Shown one piece after another: positions 55,223 to 63,923 of a DNA stretch of 64,000 nucleotides; the first letter of the stretch is position 1, and each line of letters starts with the position of its first letter. Location of the stretch: the NCBI RefSeq assembly GCF_018390645.1, contig NZ_JAHBGC010000064.1, forward strand, positions 1 to 64,000, given 5' to 3'. Under the pieces are notes generated by a model. That model did not search any database. It had not been told where the DNA came from and saw nothing but the letters and a program-made list of their open reading frames with translations. Made by a program: the position numbers and the translations under genes. The DNA comes from Ancylobacter dichloromethanicus (GTDB lineage Bacteria > Pseudomonadota > Alphaproteobacteria > Rhizobiales > Xanthobacteraceae).

Positions 55223-56209
55223 TCAGCGCAGCATGATCAGCGCATCGGTCAGGCGCAGCGAAGAGATGCCGAGCGTCGCCTCGATGATGTCGATGACGGC
55301 GGCGGGATCGCGCGTGTCGAACACGCCGGTCACAGGCAGCGCCCGCACGCGCTCGCTCAGGATGAGGATGCGCCCGCGCTGGTAGCGGTTCAGTTCCGCG
55401 ATCACCTCGCCGAGCGAGGCACGGAAAAAGACCATCTTGCCGAGCCGCCAGGCCGTACCGGCCCCCGCCTCGAACGGCCGGACCTGCCCGAGGCCGCGCG
55501 GGGTGATGGCGCCTTCCTCGCCGGGGGCAAGGGCGAGGAAGGCATCGGGCTGAGCGCTCGCGGTCAGCCGGACGGCCCCCTGAACGACGCCGACCTCCGT
55601 GACATCATCGCGCACACGCACATTGAAGCGCGTGCCGGTGACACGCACATCGCCCTCCCCCGTATGCACCAGGAAAGGGCGTTGCGGATCATGGGCGACC
55701 TCAAAGTAGGCCTCGCCTCGAAAAAGCCGGACGCGGCGCTGCCCGGCGTCGAAATCGACCGCCAGAGCGGTGTCGGTGTTCAGCTCGACCCGCGAGCCAT
55801 CAGCCAGCTCGACAGACTGCCGCTCGCCAATGGCGGCAACATGGTCCGCCCGCAGATCGTCCAGCCCGCCCCGGCGTGCCCATTCGGCGCCTGCGAGCGC
55901 CAGAAACAGCAGCATCCCGACGGCCATCCCGCGCGCCAGACGACGACGTGGCGCGGCGCTCTGGACCAGTGCCTCGATAGCGGCGTCGTCACGACGGCCG
56001 CCGGGCGCGCCGGCCATCGCCCTCCACAGGCGATCTGCCTGCTCATAGGCCTCGAAATGGTTCGGACCGGCGGCGAGCCAGGCCTGAAAGGCTTCATGCG
56101 TCTGCGCATCGGCATCGGGTTCGCGCAGTCGCGCATGCCACCGGCTCGCCGCCTCGAAAGCGGCATCGGCTCGCGTGAGCGGGTCGGGGCGGGGCCGGGG
56201 AGCCGTCAT
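55223..56209 (-). CDS. FecR-family anti-sigma regulator
   Basis: A 328-residue inner-membrane protein. Cytosolic N-terminal part (ASRWHARL, then WLAAGPNHFEAYEQADRLW, the FecR_N signature); one membrane helix at about 90-108; periplasmic FecR domain with GERQSVELADGSRVELNT and VTGTRFNVRV; C-terminal STN-like part. It receives the signal from the STN domain of the receptor downstream and releases the sigma factor upstream. Confidence 0.93.
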   Translation of the reverse strand: MTAPRPRPDPLTRADAAFEAASRWHARLREPDADAQTHEAFQAWLAAGPNHFEAYEQADRLWRAMAGAPGGRRDDAAIEALVQSAAPRRRLARGMAVGMLLFLALAGAEWARRGGLDDLRADHVAAIGERQSVELADGSRVELNTDTALAVDFDAGQRRVRLFRGEAYFEVAHDPQRPFLVHTGEGDVRVTGTRFNVRVRDDVTEVGVVQGAVRLTASAQPDAFLALAPGEEGAITPRGLGQVRPFEAGAGTAWRLGKMVFFRASLGEVIAELNRYQRGRILILSERVRALPVTGVFDTRDPAAVIDIIEATLGISSLRLTDALIMLR

Positions 56210-56310
56210 GAATCAACCATCCGCGATCGAACAGGCGGGCCGAACGTCGCCCATGGATATAGACGAGGCCGCGAGGTTCCGTCCCCCGGTTCCAAGATCG
56301 GTCGCCCGGG

Positions 56311-56862
56311 TCAGAGCGGCCGTCCGGCCGCGCGAAGGGCCTGGCGGCACTGCGTCATGGCCCGCGCGATGTGCTTCTCCACCGTCTTCTCGGACAGGCC
56401 GAGACGGGCGGCGATTTCCCTCATGGTCAAGCCGTGATCGCGCGACAGGAGAAAGACGACCCGGCATTTCGGCGGCAACTGGTCGACGGTGCGGCGCAGC
56501 AGTGCCAGTTCCTGCACGCCCTGAAGCGTCTCGTCCGGCAGCGGCGCGGTGCAGGCGACCTCGCAGTCGGAAAGATCGCTGCCGCAGAGGTAGCGCGCCC
56601 GTGCCCGCTCGCGCCGCAAATGGTCGAGCGCCATATTGGTGGCGCAGCGGGCGAGATAGGCCTGCTTGTTCTCTGCATCGGCAAAGGCGCTGCCTCGCAG
56701 CAAGCCGACAAACACATCCTGGACCAGATCCTCCGCCGTGTTCGGGCTGCCAACCAGACGGCGCATCGCCCGCATCAAGCGTTCATGCTCGGTGCGAAAC
56801 AGAAAGCCGAGATCGGTGGCAAGCGCTAGCACGGGCACCCCCTTGGTTCGCGAAGAGCGCAC
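56311..56862 (-). CDS. FecI-type ECF sigma factor
   Basis: A 183-residue sigma-70 family protein. Region 2 has NTAEDLVQDVFVGLL and the core-binding helix; region 4 has LPPKCRVVFLLSRDHGLTMREIAARLGLSEKTVEKHI, the -35 recognition helix-turn-helix. Gene order fecI-fecR-receptor on one strand is the standard cell-surface-signalling unit. Start uncertain: GTG at 56862 is given, but GTG codons about 24-30 bases downstream sit better behind AAGGGG. Confidence 0.92.
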   Translation of the reverse strand: MRSSRTKGVPVLALATDLGFLFRTEHERLMRAMRRLVGSPNTAEDLVQDVFVGLLRGSAFADAENKQAYLARCATNMALDHLRRERARARYLCGSDLSDCEVACTAPLPDETLQGVQELALLRRTVDQLPPKCRVVFLLSRDHGLTMREIAARLGLSEKTVEKHIARAMTQCRQALRAAGRPL

Positions 56863-56920
56863 GCACTCCGCTCGCCATCTCTACAAAAGGTATCATTATT
56901 CAGCAATATCAATAGTTTAG

Positions 56921-57142
56921 AGATGATACAGTGTAAAACTGGGGAAGCCGGCGCGGCGCCGGTCCCACGCCCCGCGGAATGGCCGTCCCACCACACTTGT
57001 GCGCCGATTTCTCAAATAAAAATGGCAGTCAATAAAGTAACTTCGGATAAATTGCGAATATTATGCAAATTTGTTAATTTATATATATTCTCGTTAACGG
57101 TTTATGCTTTACGTTACTACAAGTAGATACCCCCCCTAATCG
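56921..57142. other. AT-rich stretch upstream of the fec genes
   Basis: From about 57005 to 57130 the sequence is strikingly AT-rich in an otherwise high-GC window (runs such as TTTGTTAATTTATATATATTC). No gene seen. It may hold promoters and is also typical of horizontally acquired DNA or an island edge next to the recombinase remnant. Confidence 0.55.
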
Positions 57143-57297
57143 ATGCAGAAAAATGGCAGGTTGCGCGCTGTTCGTGACCGAGCAGGTCTCGCTCATGCGC
57201 TTCTTTCGCCGCGCGACAGGGTCGAGCAGCCTCGCCGGGGGACATGGCGCAGGAAGCGTTTCTCCGCCGCGCCCCGGCGGGTGTCCCGCAATATCGC

Positions 57298-57639
57298 AAT
57301 GGACTGGCAGCGGCTGGAGCGTCGGCTCGGCCAGGGCGACGTCGGCAACCTTCTGGATGTGCCGGACGAGGCGGCGGACCCCGAGGCGCGATTGATCGCC
57401 AAGAACCCACGCCGCGAACATTGGCCAAGCTGCGTACGGAGACCGGCGAGTATCACCGCGATCACCTTCGAGCGCTGGCCCAGCGCGTCGAGGTAATGAG
57501 CAAATCGGAGATTCGGCTGATGGGAAACAAATCGGACCTTCTGCGCGCCCTTGCCGCCGCATCAAGCACAGGAGCGGCGGCGAACGGCGTTCGCGGTTTT
57601 GTACCGAAGTGGCGCGCCCGAAGAGATTCGAACTCCTGA
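57298..57639 (+). pseudogene. Serine recombinase C-terminal remnant ending inside tRNA-Arg
   Basis: Frames broken by at least one frameshift read MDWQRLERRLGQGDVGN and DPEARLIAKNPRREH, then in another frame LAKLRTETGEYHRDHL, GNKSDLLRALAAASS and VRGFVPKWRARRDSNS, stopping at 57639. The last block matches, from memory, the C-terminus of large serine recombinases of rhizobial islands. The final ten codons lie within the antisense strand of the tRNA-Arg gene. The N-terminal catalytic domain is missing. Confidence 0.6.
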
Positions 57640-57686
57640 CCCCCAGATTCGTAGTCTGGTGCTCTATCCAGCTGAGCTACGGGCGC
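57610..57686 (-). tRNA. tRNA-Arg (anticodon ACG)
   Basis: A 77-base cloverleaf read on the minus strand. Acceptor GCGCCCG pairs with CGGGCGC; anticodon arm CCAGA-CTACGAA-TCTGG with anticodon ACG; T arm with GTTCGAATC. CCA is encoded at 57612-57610. Its 3' end faces left, toward the recombinase remnant and the island. Confidence 0.96.
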
Positions 57687-57984
57687 CCGGCTTCCGACCG
57701 GCTGGCGGAGGAAGCCTTGGTCGCGACTGGCATCGCCAACCGCGAGGGCCCGTCTGCTACCCCGTTTGCGCGCGCATTGCAAGACGTCGCGACGACGAAG
57801 CGCGCTTTCCACAGGCTATCGACCGCGGAAGGCGCTTCGGGCCCGGCGGGCGAAGCCGCGTCGCCGGCCGGCCCCCGGGCGCTGCCGTCAGTGACGGCTG
57901 CCGCCCTCGAAACGCCGGTTTATGGGCGCCGATCCGGCACCTCGCCGTCGTCGCGCCGCTGGCCCCGCCGATCCGATCCCGTCC

Positions 57985-59313
57985 TCACCGGACCTCGAAC
58001 GGCATGTTGGCGGTGGCGGCCGCGCCCTGGCCGTCCCGCACCTCGACGAACAGGCGATAATGCCCCGGCGCGAGGCCAGACACCCGCGCACCGGTGGGGC
58101 CGCTCTGGCGCACCGCGTCGGGATAAAGCTCAGGCACCGCTTCGGGGTCGCCACCAACGCCGCGGCCCGTGCTTTCTGCCATCACCAGCCAGCGCACCTC
58201 CATCAGGTCGCTGCCCGGTTCTACCGCGTCGAGCGTGAACGAGCCTTCCTGTTCCGCCGCCCAGGAGGCGTAGGGGGCGCTGGGGTCGGTGGCGACGCGC
58301 AGCGTGTCGATGCGTGGCGCCTGGTTGCCGCCCGGCGCCTGCCCGCCCCAGGCCTCCGCCATCGCCTCCGCCGCCTCCAGCCAGGCGCCGTCCGGCAGCA
58401 GCAGACTGTGCCAGGTCGGCGTCACCTCCTGCTTCTGGCCCCAGAGGAAGAGAATGGCGCCGACCTGCGCCTCCTCCAGAGCCGTGAGATAGCGCCGCAG
58501 CTGGATCGCCTTCTGGCTCGAGCTGGGCTCGAAGGGCGCCCCCCACGGCGTGCGCGCGGCCTGCCACTGGCCGAGCGCGCCGAGCTCGGTGACGATGATC
58601 GGCCCGTCCCAGCCCTGCTTGCGGGACCGCTCGGCCACCGTATAGAGCGCGTCGCCATAGGAATTGAGACCGAGCACCGTGACGCTCGGCGCCGCCCGGC
58701 GCAGCTTCTCCACCTTGTCGGTGCCGGTCTCCGCCAGCACGGCGAGCGACGGATGGGCAGGATCGACCCGGGCGACCATGGCGGCCACCTCCTCGATCAC
58801 CGGCCAGACCGGCGTGTCGTCGGCAAGCTCGACCTCCACCTCATTGCCGATGCCCCACATCAACAGCGCGGGATGCTCGCGATAGCGGGTCACCACCGCC
58901 TCCAGCTCGGCCAGCTGGCGGGCACGGAAGGCCGCATCGGCGTAGTCGGCGCCCTGCCGGGGCTGGCCAACCCACAGGCCGGCGATCACCTTGAGGCCGA
59001 GTAGGCCGGCCTCGTCGAGCAGCGGGCCGGGGTCTTCGCCATAGCTGCGCACCGTGGTGGCGCCGAGCCCGGGCAGCAGCGCCAGCGGTCCGTCGCCGGC
59101 GACGCCGCGCACCGCGAAGGGCTGCCCGTCGACGCGAATCCCGCGCCCGGCCACGGTGACGGTCACCGGGCGGGCATCGGGCGAGCCAGGAAGCACGGGC
59201 GTGGCGAGATCGGACTGGGCGCGGGTGGCGGAAGCGGACATCAGGGGCACCGAGGCCGCCAGCGCGGCCAGCACGGTCCGCCGGCTGATGGTGATCTGCC
59301 CGCGCGTCCCCAC
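57985..59313 (-). CDS. Exported TIM-barrel glycoside-hydrolase-like protein
   Basis: A 442-residue periplasmic or secreted protein with a twin-arginine signal (ISRRTVLAALAA ... ATRA). The TIM-barrel resembles the GH2/GH5 clan: RVDGQPFAVRGVAGDG, then LLMWGIGNEVE (acid/base Glu158) and IIVTELGALGQW (nucleophile Glu243), followed by a beta-rich C-terminal domain ending ANMPFEVR. Exact sugar unknown. The GTG at 59313 was chosen since it places the RR signal at the N-terminus; an ATG at 59382 inside the kinase gene is the alternative. Lies downstream of the kinase on the same strand. Confidence 0.75.
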   Translation of the reverse strand: MGTRGQITISRRTVLAALAASVPLMSASATRAQSDLATPVLPGSPDARPVTVTVAGRGIRVDGQPFAVRGVAGDGPLALLPGLGATTVRSYGEDPGPLLDEAGLLGLKVIAGLWVGQPRQGADYADAAFRARQLAELEAVVTRYREHPALLMWGIGNEVEVELADDTPVWPVIEEVAAMVARVDPAHPSLAVLAETGTDKVEKLRRAAPSVTVLGLNSYGDALYTVAERSRKQGWDGPIIVTELGALGQWQAARTPWGAPFEPSSSQKAIQLRRYLTALEEAQVGAILFLWGQKQEVTPTWHSLLLPDGAWLEAAEAMAEAWGGQAPGGNQAPRIDTLRVATDPSAPYASWAAEQEGSFTLDAVEPGSDLMEVRWLVMAESTGRGVGGDPEAVPELYPDAVRQSGPTGARVSGLAPGHYRLFVEVRDGQGAAATANMPFEVR

Positions 59314-59374
59314 GGCTTTGCGACCTTTATGCAAATTGCGTCCTCTCTCTAAATGAGCCTCCGGCCTCCCGCGC

Positions 59375-60976
59375 TCAGCCATGCGAGCGCAGGGCCCGGT
59401 GCGCGTCGAGGTCGACCGGCCGGTCCGGCAGGCGCAGCTGGAAGGTGGCGCCGATGGTGCCCGGCACCAGTTGGAGATCGCCGCCATGCGCCTGCATCAG
59501 TTCGGCGGCGATGGCGAGGCCGAGCCCGGTGCCCCCCCGGCTCACCGATCCCTGGAACGCCTCGAACAGATGCTCGCGCGCCCGTTCGGGCACGCCGGGG
59601 CCGGTATCGGCCAGCTCGATCACGACGATGGCGCCCTCGCGGCGGCCGGTGATGCGGATCTGGTCGCGGGCGACATCGTTGGGCGCGCGCGCCCCCAGAG
59701 CCTCGACGGCGTTGCGGCAGAGATTGAGCAGCACGCGGAAAAGCTGGTCGGGGTCGGCGTCCACCATCAGGTCGCGGTCGATCGACTCGACAAAGCCGAT
59801 GCCGGCGCCGTCCTCGCCTACAGTGAGGCCCAGCGTGTCGCGCACCTCGGCCACCAGCGGGGCGAGCGCCACCATGCGGCGCTCGGGCGGGGGCTCCTGC
59901 GCCTTGCCATAGGCCAGCGTGTGCTCGCAATAGGCGATGGCGCGGTCGAGCGCCGCCTCCAGCTTGGGCGCGAAGCGCTGCACCGCTGGATCGCGAATGT
60001 CGGCGAGGCGGTCCGAGATGAGCTGCACCGAGGCGAGAAGGTTGCGCAGGTCGTGGTTGATCTTCGACACGGCGAGGCCGAGCGCGGCCAGATGGCTCTT
60101 CTGCTGCAGCGTCTCGGCGATCTGCCGCTGCATGGCGGTCAGCTCGCGTTCGGCCTGGCCGATCTCGTCGAGGCGGCGGCCCGGCTCGTCCTCCGGCACG
60201 GGCAGGGCCGGATTGGTGCGGAACGCCACCATGCGGCGGGTGAGACGGCTCATCGGCCGCACGAACATCCAGGCGAGGCCGAGATAGACCAGCGCCCCGG
60301 TGAGCGCGGCGATGACCAGCGATACCAGCAGCAAATTACCGGTGAAGCGCAGCATCGCCTTGCGCAGCGGCGTCTCGCTGATGACGATCTCGACGAAACC
60401 ACCGCCGCGCGGCGGGGTACCGACGGCGCGGATCACCCGGCCGTCCGGCGACAGCAGCGTGTCGAACGCCTCGCGCACCGCCTGCCACGGCCCGACATCG
60501 CGCACGTCGGCGTGGTGGTCGACCTCCGGCGGCATGTCGGAGGAAGCGAGCAGCCGGCGCGTATTGTCGCGCTTCAGCGCCACGGTGATGGCGCCGACGC
60601 TGCGCAGCAATTCCTGGGTCAACTCAGGCGAGATCATGCCGTCCGGCGCGGCGTCGAGCACCAAGGCTGCGGTACGGGCCGAGGCCAGCCGGTCGGACAG
60701 CCAGTTGAGCCGGAACGCCGCCACCGCCGGCACCAGGATCAGCACTTCCGCCAGCAGCACGAAAGCAAGGGTAAACGCCAGCAGCTTGCCGGAAAGGCCG
60801 AGATGGAAACCCCGCCTCCCCGGCAGGGGCGTGCCCCAGGCGCCGGACCCGCCCGCAGCCGCCGCCTCGGCAGGCACGGCCGGCGCCGGCCCGGTCACCA
60901 GACGCGCGGCTTCCTCCCCCACCCGCACGGGGGGGGCGGTGGCGACATCGGTTCCGGCTCCCGAACGCTTCTCCAT
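59375..60976 (-). CDS. Sensor histidine kinase
   Basis: A 533-residue membrane kinase. N-terminal Ala/Pro-rich cytosolic leader (about 1-60); TM1 about 63-88; periplasmic sensor 90-210; TM2 about 213-238; HAMP-like linker; H box SKINHDLRNLLASVQ with His308; N box NLCRNAVEAL; G1 DTGPGVP; G2 GGTGLGLAIA. The NHDLRN form of the H box belongs to a divergent kinase group. No response regulator is adjacent, so its partner is elsewhere. Probably co-transcribed with the glycosidase-like gene. Confidence 0.88.
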   Translation of the reverse strand: MEKRSGAGTDVATAPPVRVGEEAARLVTGPAPAVPAEAAAAGGSGAWGTPLPGRRGFHLGLSGKLLAFTLAFVLLAEVLILVPAVAAFRLNWLSDRLASARTAALVLDAAPDGMISPELTQELLRSVGAITVALKRDNTRRLLASSDMPPEVDHHADVRDVGPWQAVREAFDTLLSPDGRVIRAVGTPPRGGGFVEIVISETPLRKAMLRFTGNLLLVSLVIAALTGALVYLGLAWMFVRPMSRLTRRMVAFRTNPALPVPEDEPGRRLDEIGQAERELTAMQRQIAETLQQKSHLAALGLAVSKINHDLRNLLASVQLISDRLADIRDPAVQRFAPKLEAALDRAIAYCEHTLAYGKAQEPPPERRMVALAPLVAEVRDTLGLTVGEDGAGIGFVESIDRDLMVDADPDQLFRVLLNLCRNAVEALGARAPNDVARDQIRITGRREGAIVVIELADTGPGVPERAREHLFEAFQGSVSRGGTGLGLAIAAELMQAHGGDLQLVPGTIGATFQLRLPDRPVDLDAHRALRSHG

Positions 60977-61311
60977 CCCAACCTGCTCTTGGCCAGCCCG
61001 ATCTCGCGCCCCTTCCGGCGGCAAGCGACCGGCCTATCGGATTCAATGATTACGGCAGGGAAACGACGCCGGATCAGGATGGCGCAATGCCCGCCCGATC
61101 TCCGCCCGCGCCGTTTCCGCCTCCCCTGCCCTATCACATTCATGTAAGGCGCCCTGGTCATCCTGCCAGAGGCGACAGGCGGCGCGGAGCGGGTACCGGC
61201 GGGCGGCCGTGCGAATCCGGCATGGGCGATGCGGCGGACGTGGTGATCCGACCTAGGCGCGGCGCATGATAGATTGTGCGTGCATAGTCCCGCGTGCCTC
61301 GCCCGGGCGCA
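60977..61311. other. Intergenic region between the kinase and the rpmH operon
   Basis: About 335 bases with no supported gene. It separates the leftward kinase from the rightward rpmH operon, so it should contain the kinase promoter; none could be assigned. Confidence 0.45.
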
Positions 61312-61340
61312 TTGACTTGGGCAAGAGTGCCCCCTATAAG
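61312..61340 (+). promoter_or_regulatory. Sigma-70-type promoter of the rpmH operon
   Basis: TTGACT (61312-61317) and TATAAG (61335-61340) with an ideal 17-base spacer, about 135 bases upstream of rpmH. The leader to rpmH contains a GGTTCCG-type hairpin region. Confidence 0.75.
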
Positions 61341-61475
61341 CCGCCCAACCACGGCTGCCTCGCCGTCGGGCCGCTCCCCGCATCTGCGTCCTTCACCACG
61401 GCTGGTTCCGTGGTGCGCCGGAACGGGAAGCTTTCCGGCACAGGCAGCATATCGAACAAGAGCGGAGAAAGACCC

Positions 61476-61610
61476 GTGAAGCGCACTTATCAACCGAGCA
61501 AGCTCGTGCGCGCCCGCCGGCACGGCTTCCGTGCGCGCATGGCGACCCGCACCGGCCGCAAGATCATCAATCTGCGCCGTGCCCATGGCCGCAAGCGCCT
61601 GTCGGCCTGA
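61476..61610 (+). CDS. rpmH: Ribosomal protein L34
   Basis: A 44-residue, highly basic protein with the invariant L34 sequence pattern [20 protein letters not shown] and ending GRKRLSA. GTG start at 61476 after AGCGGAG. First gene of the conserved rpmH-rnpA-yidC-engB operon. Confidence 0.98.
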   Translation: MKRTYQPSKLVRARRHGFRARMATRTGRKIINLRRAHGRKRLSA

Positions 61611-61675
61611 CCTCGCCTTTCGACCCCACATGGCTGGGGCGCGCCGCTCTGTTGCCTGAGGATCGGCGCCCTGCC

Positions 61676-62083
61676 ATGGACCGGCTCGTCAAGCGCAAGG
61701 ATTTTCTGGCCGCAGCCTCCGGGCTGCGCGCCAATTCCGGCCCGTTGCTGCTGCAGGGCCGTGATCGCGCCGACGAGGCGCCGGCCCGCATCGGGCTCAC
61801 CGTCACCAAGAAACACGGCAATGCCGTCGCGCGGAACCGCATCCGCCGGCGCCTGCGCGCCGCGGTCCGCGACGCCCTGCCGCGCGCGGGCAAGAGCGGT
61901 TTCGATTACGTCATCGTCGCCCGGCGCGCCGCGCTCGGCACGCCCTTCGCCGACCTCGTCCACGACATAGAGCGGGGAATTGCCCGCCTTCACTCAGGAA
62001 GCCGGCGCCCGCAGAAGCCTGCGCGCGCCGACGCCGCGCAGCGCCCGCCGCGCGCCGACGGAGAGACGCTGCATGACCAGTGA
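61676..62083 (+). CDS. rnpA: Ribonuclease P protein component
   Basis: A 135-residue basic protein. The RNR motif GNAVARNRIRRRLR and LTVTKKHGNA mark RnpA, which binds RNase P RNA for tRNA 5' processing. ATG at 61676 (MDRLVKRKDF) preferred over a TTG at 61652. The alanine- and arginine-rich C-terminal tail (about 110-135) overlaps the yidC start by 11 bases. Confidence 0.95.
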   Translation: MDRLVKRKDFLAAASGLRANSGPLLLQGRDRADEAPARIGLTVTKKHGNAVARNRIRRRLRAAVRDALPRAGKSGFDYVIVARRAALGTPFADLVHDIERGIARLHSGSRRPQKPARADAAQRPPRADGETLHDQ

Positions 62084-63905
62084 AAACCGCAACATGATCC
62101 TCGCCATCGTCATGTCGATGGCGGTGCTCATCGCCTGGCAGTTCTTCTCCGGCGTTCCGCAGATGGAGCAGCAGCGCCAGGCGGCCCAGCAACAGGCGGC
62201 ACAGCAGCAGACCCCGGCGCCCGGGCAGGCTGGCACCGATGCCGGCACCCAGGCCCCCGCTCCCGGAACGGTGGCCCCCTCCCCCGCAGCGACCCCGCCC
62301 CGGGCGATGACCCGCGCCGAGGCGCTGGCCCGCACGCCGCGCGTCGCCATCGACACGCCGAGCGTCGTCGGCTCCATCGCCCTGCGCGGCGGGCGCATCG
62401 ACGATCTCTCGCTCAAGGGCTACCACGAGACCGTCGACAACAGCAGCCCGATCATCGTGCTGCTGTCGCCCTCCGGCGGGCCGAACCCATTCTACGCCGA
62501 ATTCGGCTGGGTGCCCGGCGCTGGCTCGACCGTCGCGGTGCCGGCGGCCGACACGCTGTGGACCGCTCCGGAAGGCGCCCGCCTGACCCCGGAAACACCG
62601 CTCGTCCTCACCTGGGATAACGGCGCCGGCCTCACCTTCCGCCGCACCGTCTCCATCGACGCAAACTACATGTTCCACGTGGTGGACGAGGTGGACAACG
62701 CCACCGCCGAGCCGGTGGCGCTGCACCCCTACGCGCTGGTCTCGCGCCACGGCACGCCGCACACGCTGGGCTACTACATCCTGCATGAGGGCCTGATCGG
62801 CGTGACCTCCGAGGGGGGCCTGCACGAGGTCAAGTACAAGGACATCGCCGAGCGCAAGTCGGAGAGCTTCCCCTCGGTCGGCGGCTGGCTCGGCATCACC
62901 GACAAGTACTGGGCCGCCACCGTCATTCCCGGTGCCGAGGAGAAGGTGCAGGCGCGCTTTTCCGCCGCCCAGGCCGGCAACGACCTGACCTACCAGACCG
63001 ACTTTCTCGGCGACGCGGTCACCGTCGCGCCCGGCGCCAAGGCGTCCACCGATGGCCGCCTGTTCGCCGGCGCCAAGGTGGTGCAGCTCGTCGACGGCTA
63101 CCAGCAGCAGTACAATATCGACCGTTTCGACCGGCTGATCGACTGGGGCTGGTTCTATTTCATCACCAAGCCGCTGTTCCTCGTGATCGACTGGATCTAT
63201 CGCTTCGTCGGCAATTTCGGCGTCGCGATCCTGGCCGTCACGGTGATGCTGAAGGCCATCTTCTTCCCGCTCGCCAACAAGAGCTACGCCTCGATGGCGA
63301 AGATGAAGGCGGTGCAGCCGGAGATCGCGGCGCTGCGCGAGCGCTATGGCGACGATCGGGTGAAGCTCCAGCAGGAGATGATGGAGATCTACAAGAAGGA
63401 GAAGATCAACCCGGTCGCGGGCTGCCTTCCGATCCTGATCCAGATCCCGGTCTTCTTCGCCCTCTACAAGGTGCTGTTCGTCACCATCGAGATGCGCCAC
63501 GCGCCGTTCTTCGGCTGGATCCGCGACCTCTCGGCGCCCGACCCGACGACCATCTTCAACCTGTTCGGCCTCATCCCGTGGGATCCCGGCACGGTGCCGG
63601 TGATCGGGCATTTCCTCATGCTCGGCGTGTGGCCGATCATCATGGGCTGCACCATGTGGGCGCAGATGAAGCTCAACCCGACCCCGCCGGACCCGACGCA
63701 GAAGATGATCTTCGACTGGATGCCGCTGGTCTTCACCTTCATGCTGGCCTCCTTCGCCTCCGGCCTCGTCATCTACTGGGCGTGGAACAACACGCTGTCG
63801 GTGATCCAGCAGTCGATCATCATGCGCAAGAACGGCGTGAAGATCGAATTGTGGGACAATGTGAAGAGCACCTTCATCCGCAAGAAGAAGCCGAAGGCCG
63901 GCTGA
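62073..63905 (+). CDS. yidC: Membrane protein insertase YidC
   Basis: A 610-residue inner-membrane insertase. N-terminal TM (NMILAIVMSMAVLIAWQFF); Gln/Ala/Pro-rich linker; large periplasmic domain (about 85-380); then the conserved 60KD-IMP core with FGVAILAVTVMLKAIFFPL, the cytosolic coiled segment EIAALRERYGDD, and C-terminal TMs ending KKKPKAG. Length is typical for alphaproteobacteria. Translationally coupled to rnpA. Confidence 0.98.
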   Translation: MTSENRNMILAIVMSMAVLIAWQFFSGVPQMEQQRQAAQQQAAQQQTPAPGQAGTDAGTQAPAPGTVAPSPAATPPRAMTRAEALARTPRVAIDTPSVVGSIALRGGRIDDLSLKGYHETVDNSSPIIVLLSPSGGPNPFYAEFGWVPGAGSTVAVPAADTLWTAPEGARLTPETPLVLTWDNGAGLTFRRTVSIDANYMFHVVDEVDNATAEPVALHPYALVSRHGTPHTLGYYILHEGLIGVTSEGGLHEVKYKDIAERKSESFPSVGGWLGITDKYWAATVIPGAEEKVQARFSAAQAGNDLTYQTDFLGDAVTVAPGAKASTDGRLFAGAKVVQLVDGYQQQYNIDRFDRLIDWGWFYFITKPLFLVIDWIYRFVGNFGVAILAVTVMLKAIFFPLANKSYASMAKMKAVQPEIAALRERYGDDRVKLQQEMMEIYKKEKINPVAGCLPILIQIPVFFALYKVLFVTIEMRHAPFFGWIRDLSAPDPTTIFNLFGLIPWDPGTVPVIGHFLMLGVWPIIMGCTMWAQMKLNPTPPDPTQKMIFDWMPLVFTFMLASFASGLVIYWAWNNTLSVIQQSIIMRKNGVKIELWDNVKSTFIRKKKPKAG

Positions 63906-63923
63906 TGCGGAGCACCTGAACCC

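Noticed and set aside
56880-56935. A Fur or RirA box upstream of the ECF sigma gene
   Set aside because: GATATTGCTGAATAATGAT is AT-rich but matches the Fur consensus at only about half of the positions; not enough to call.
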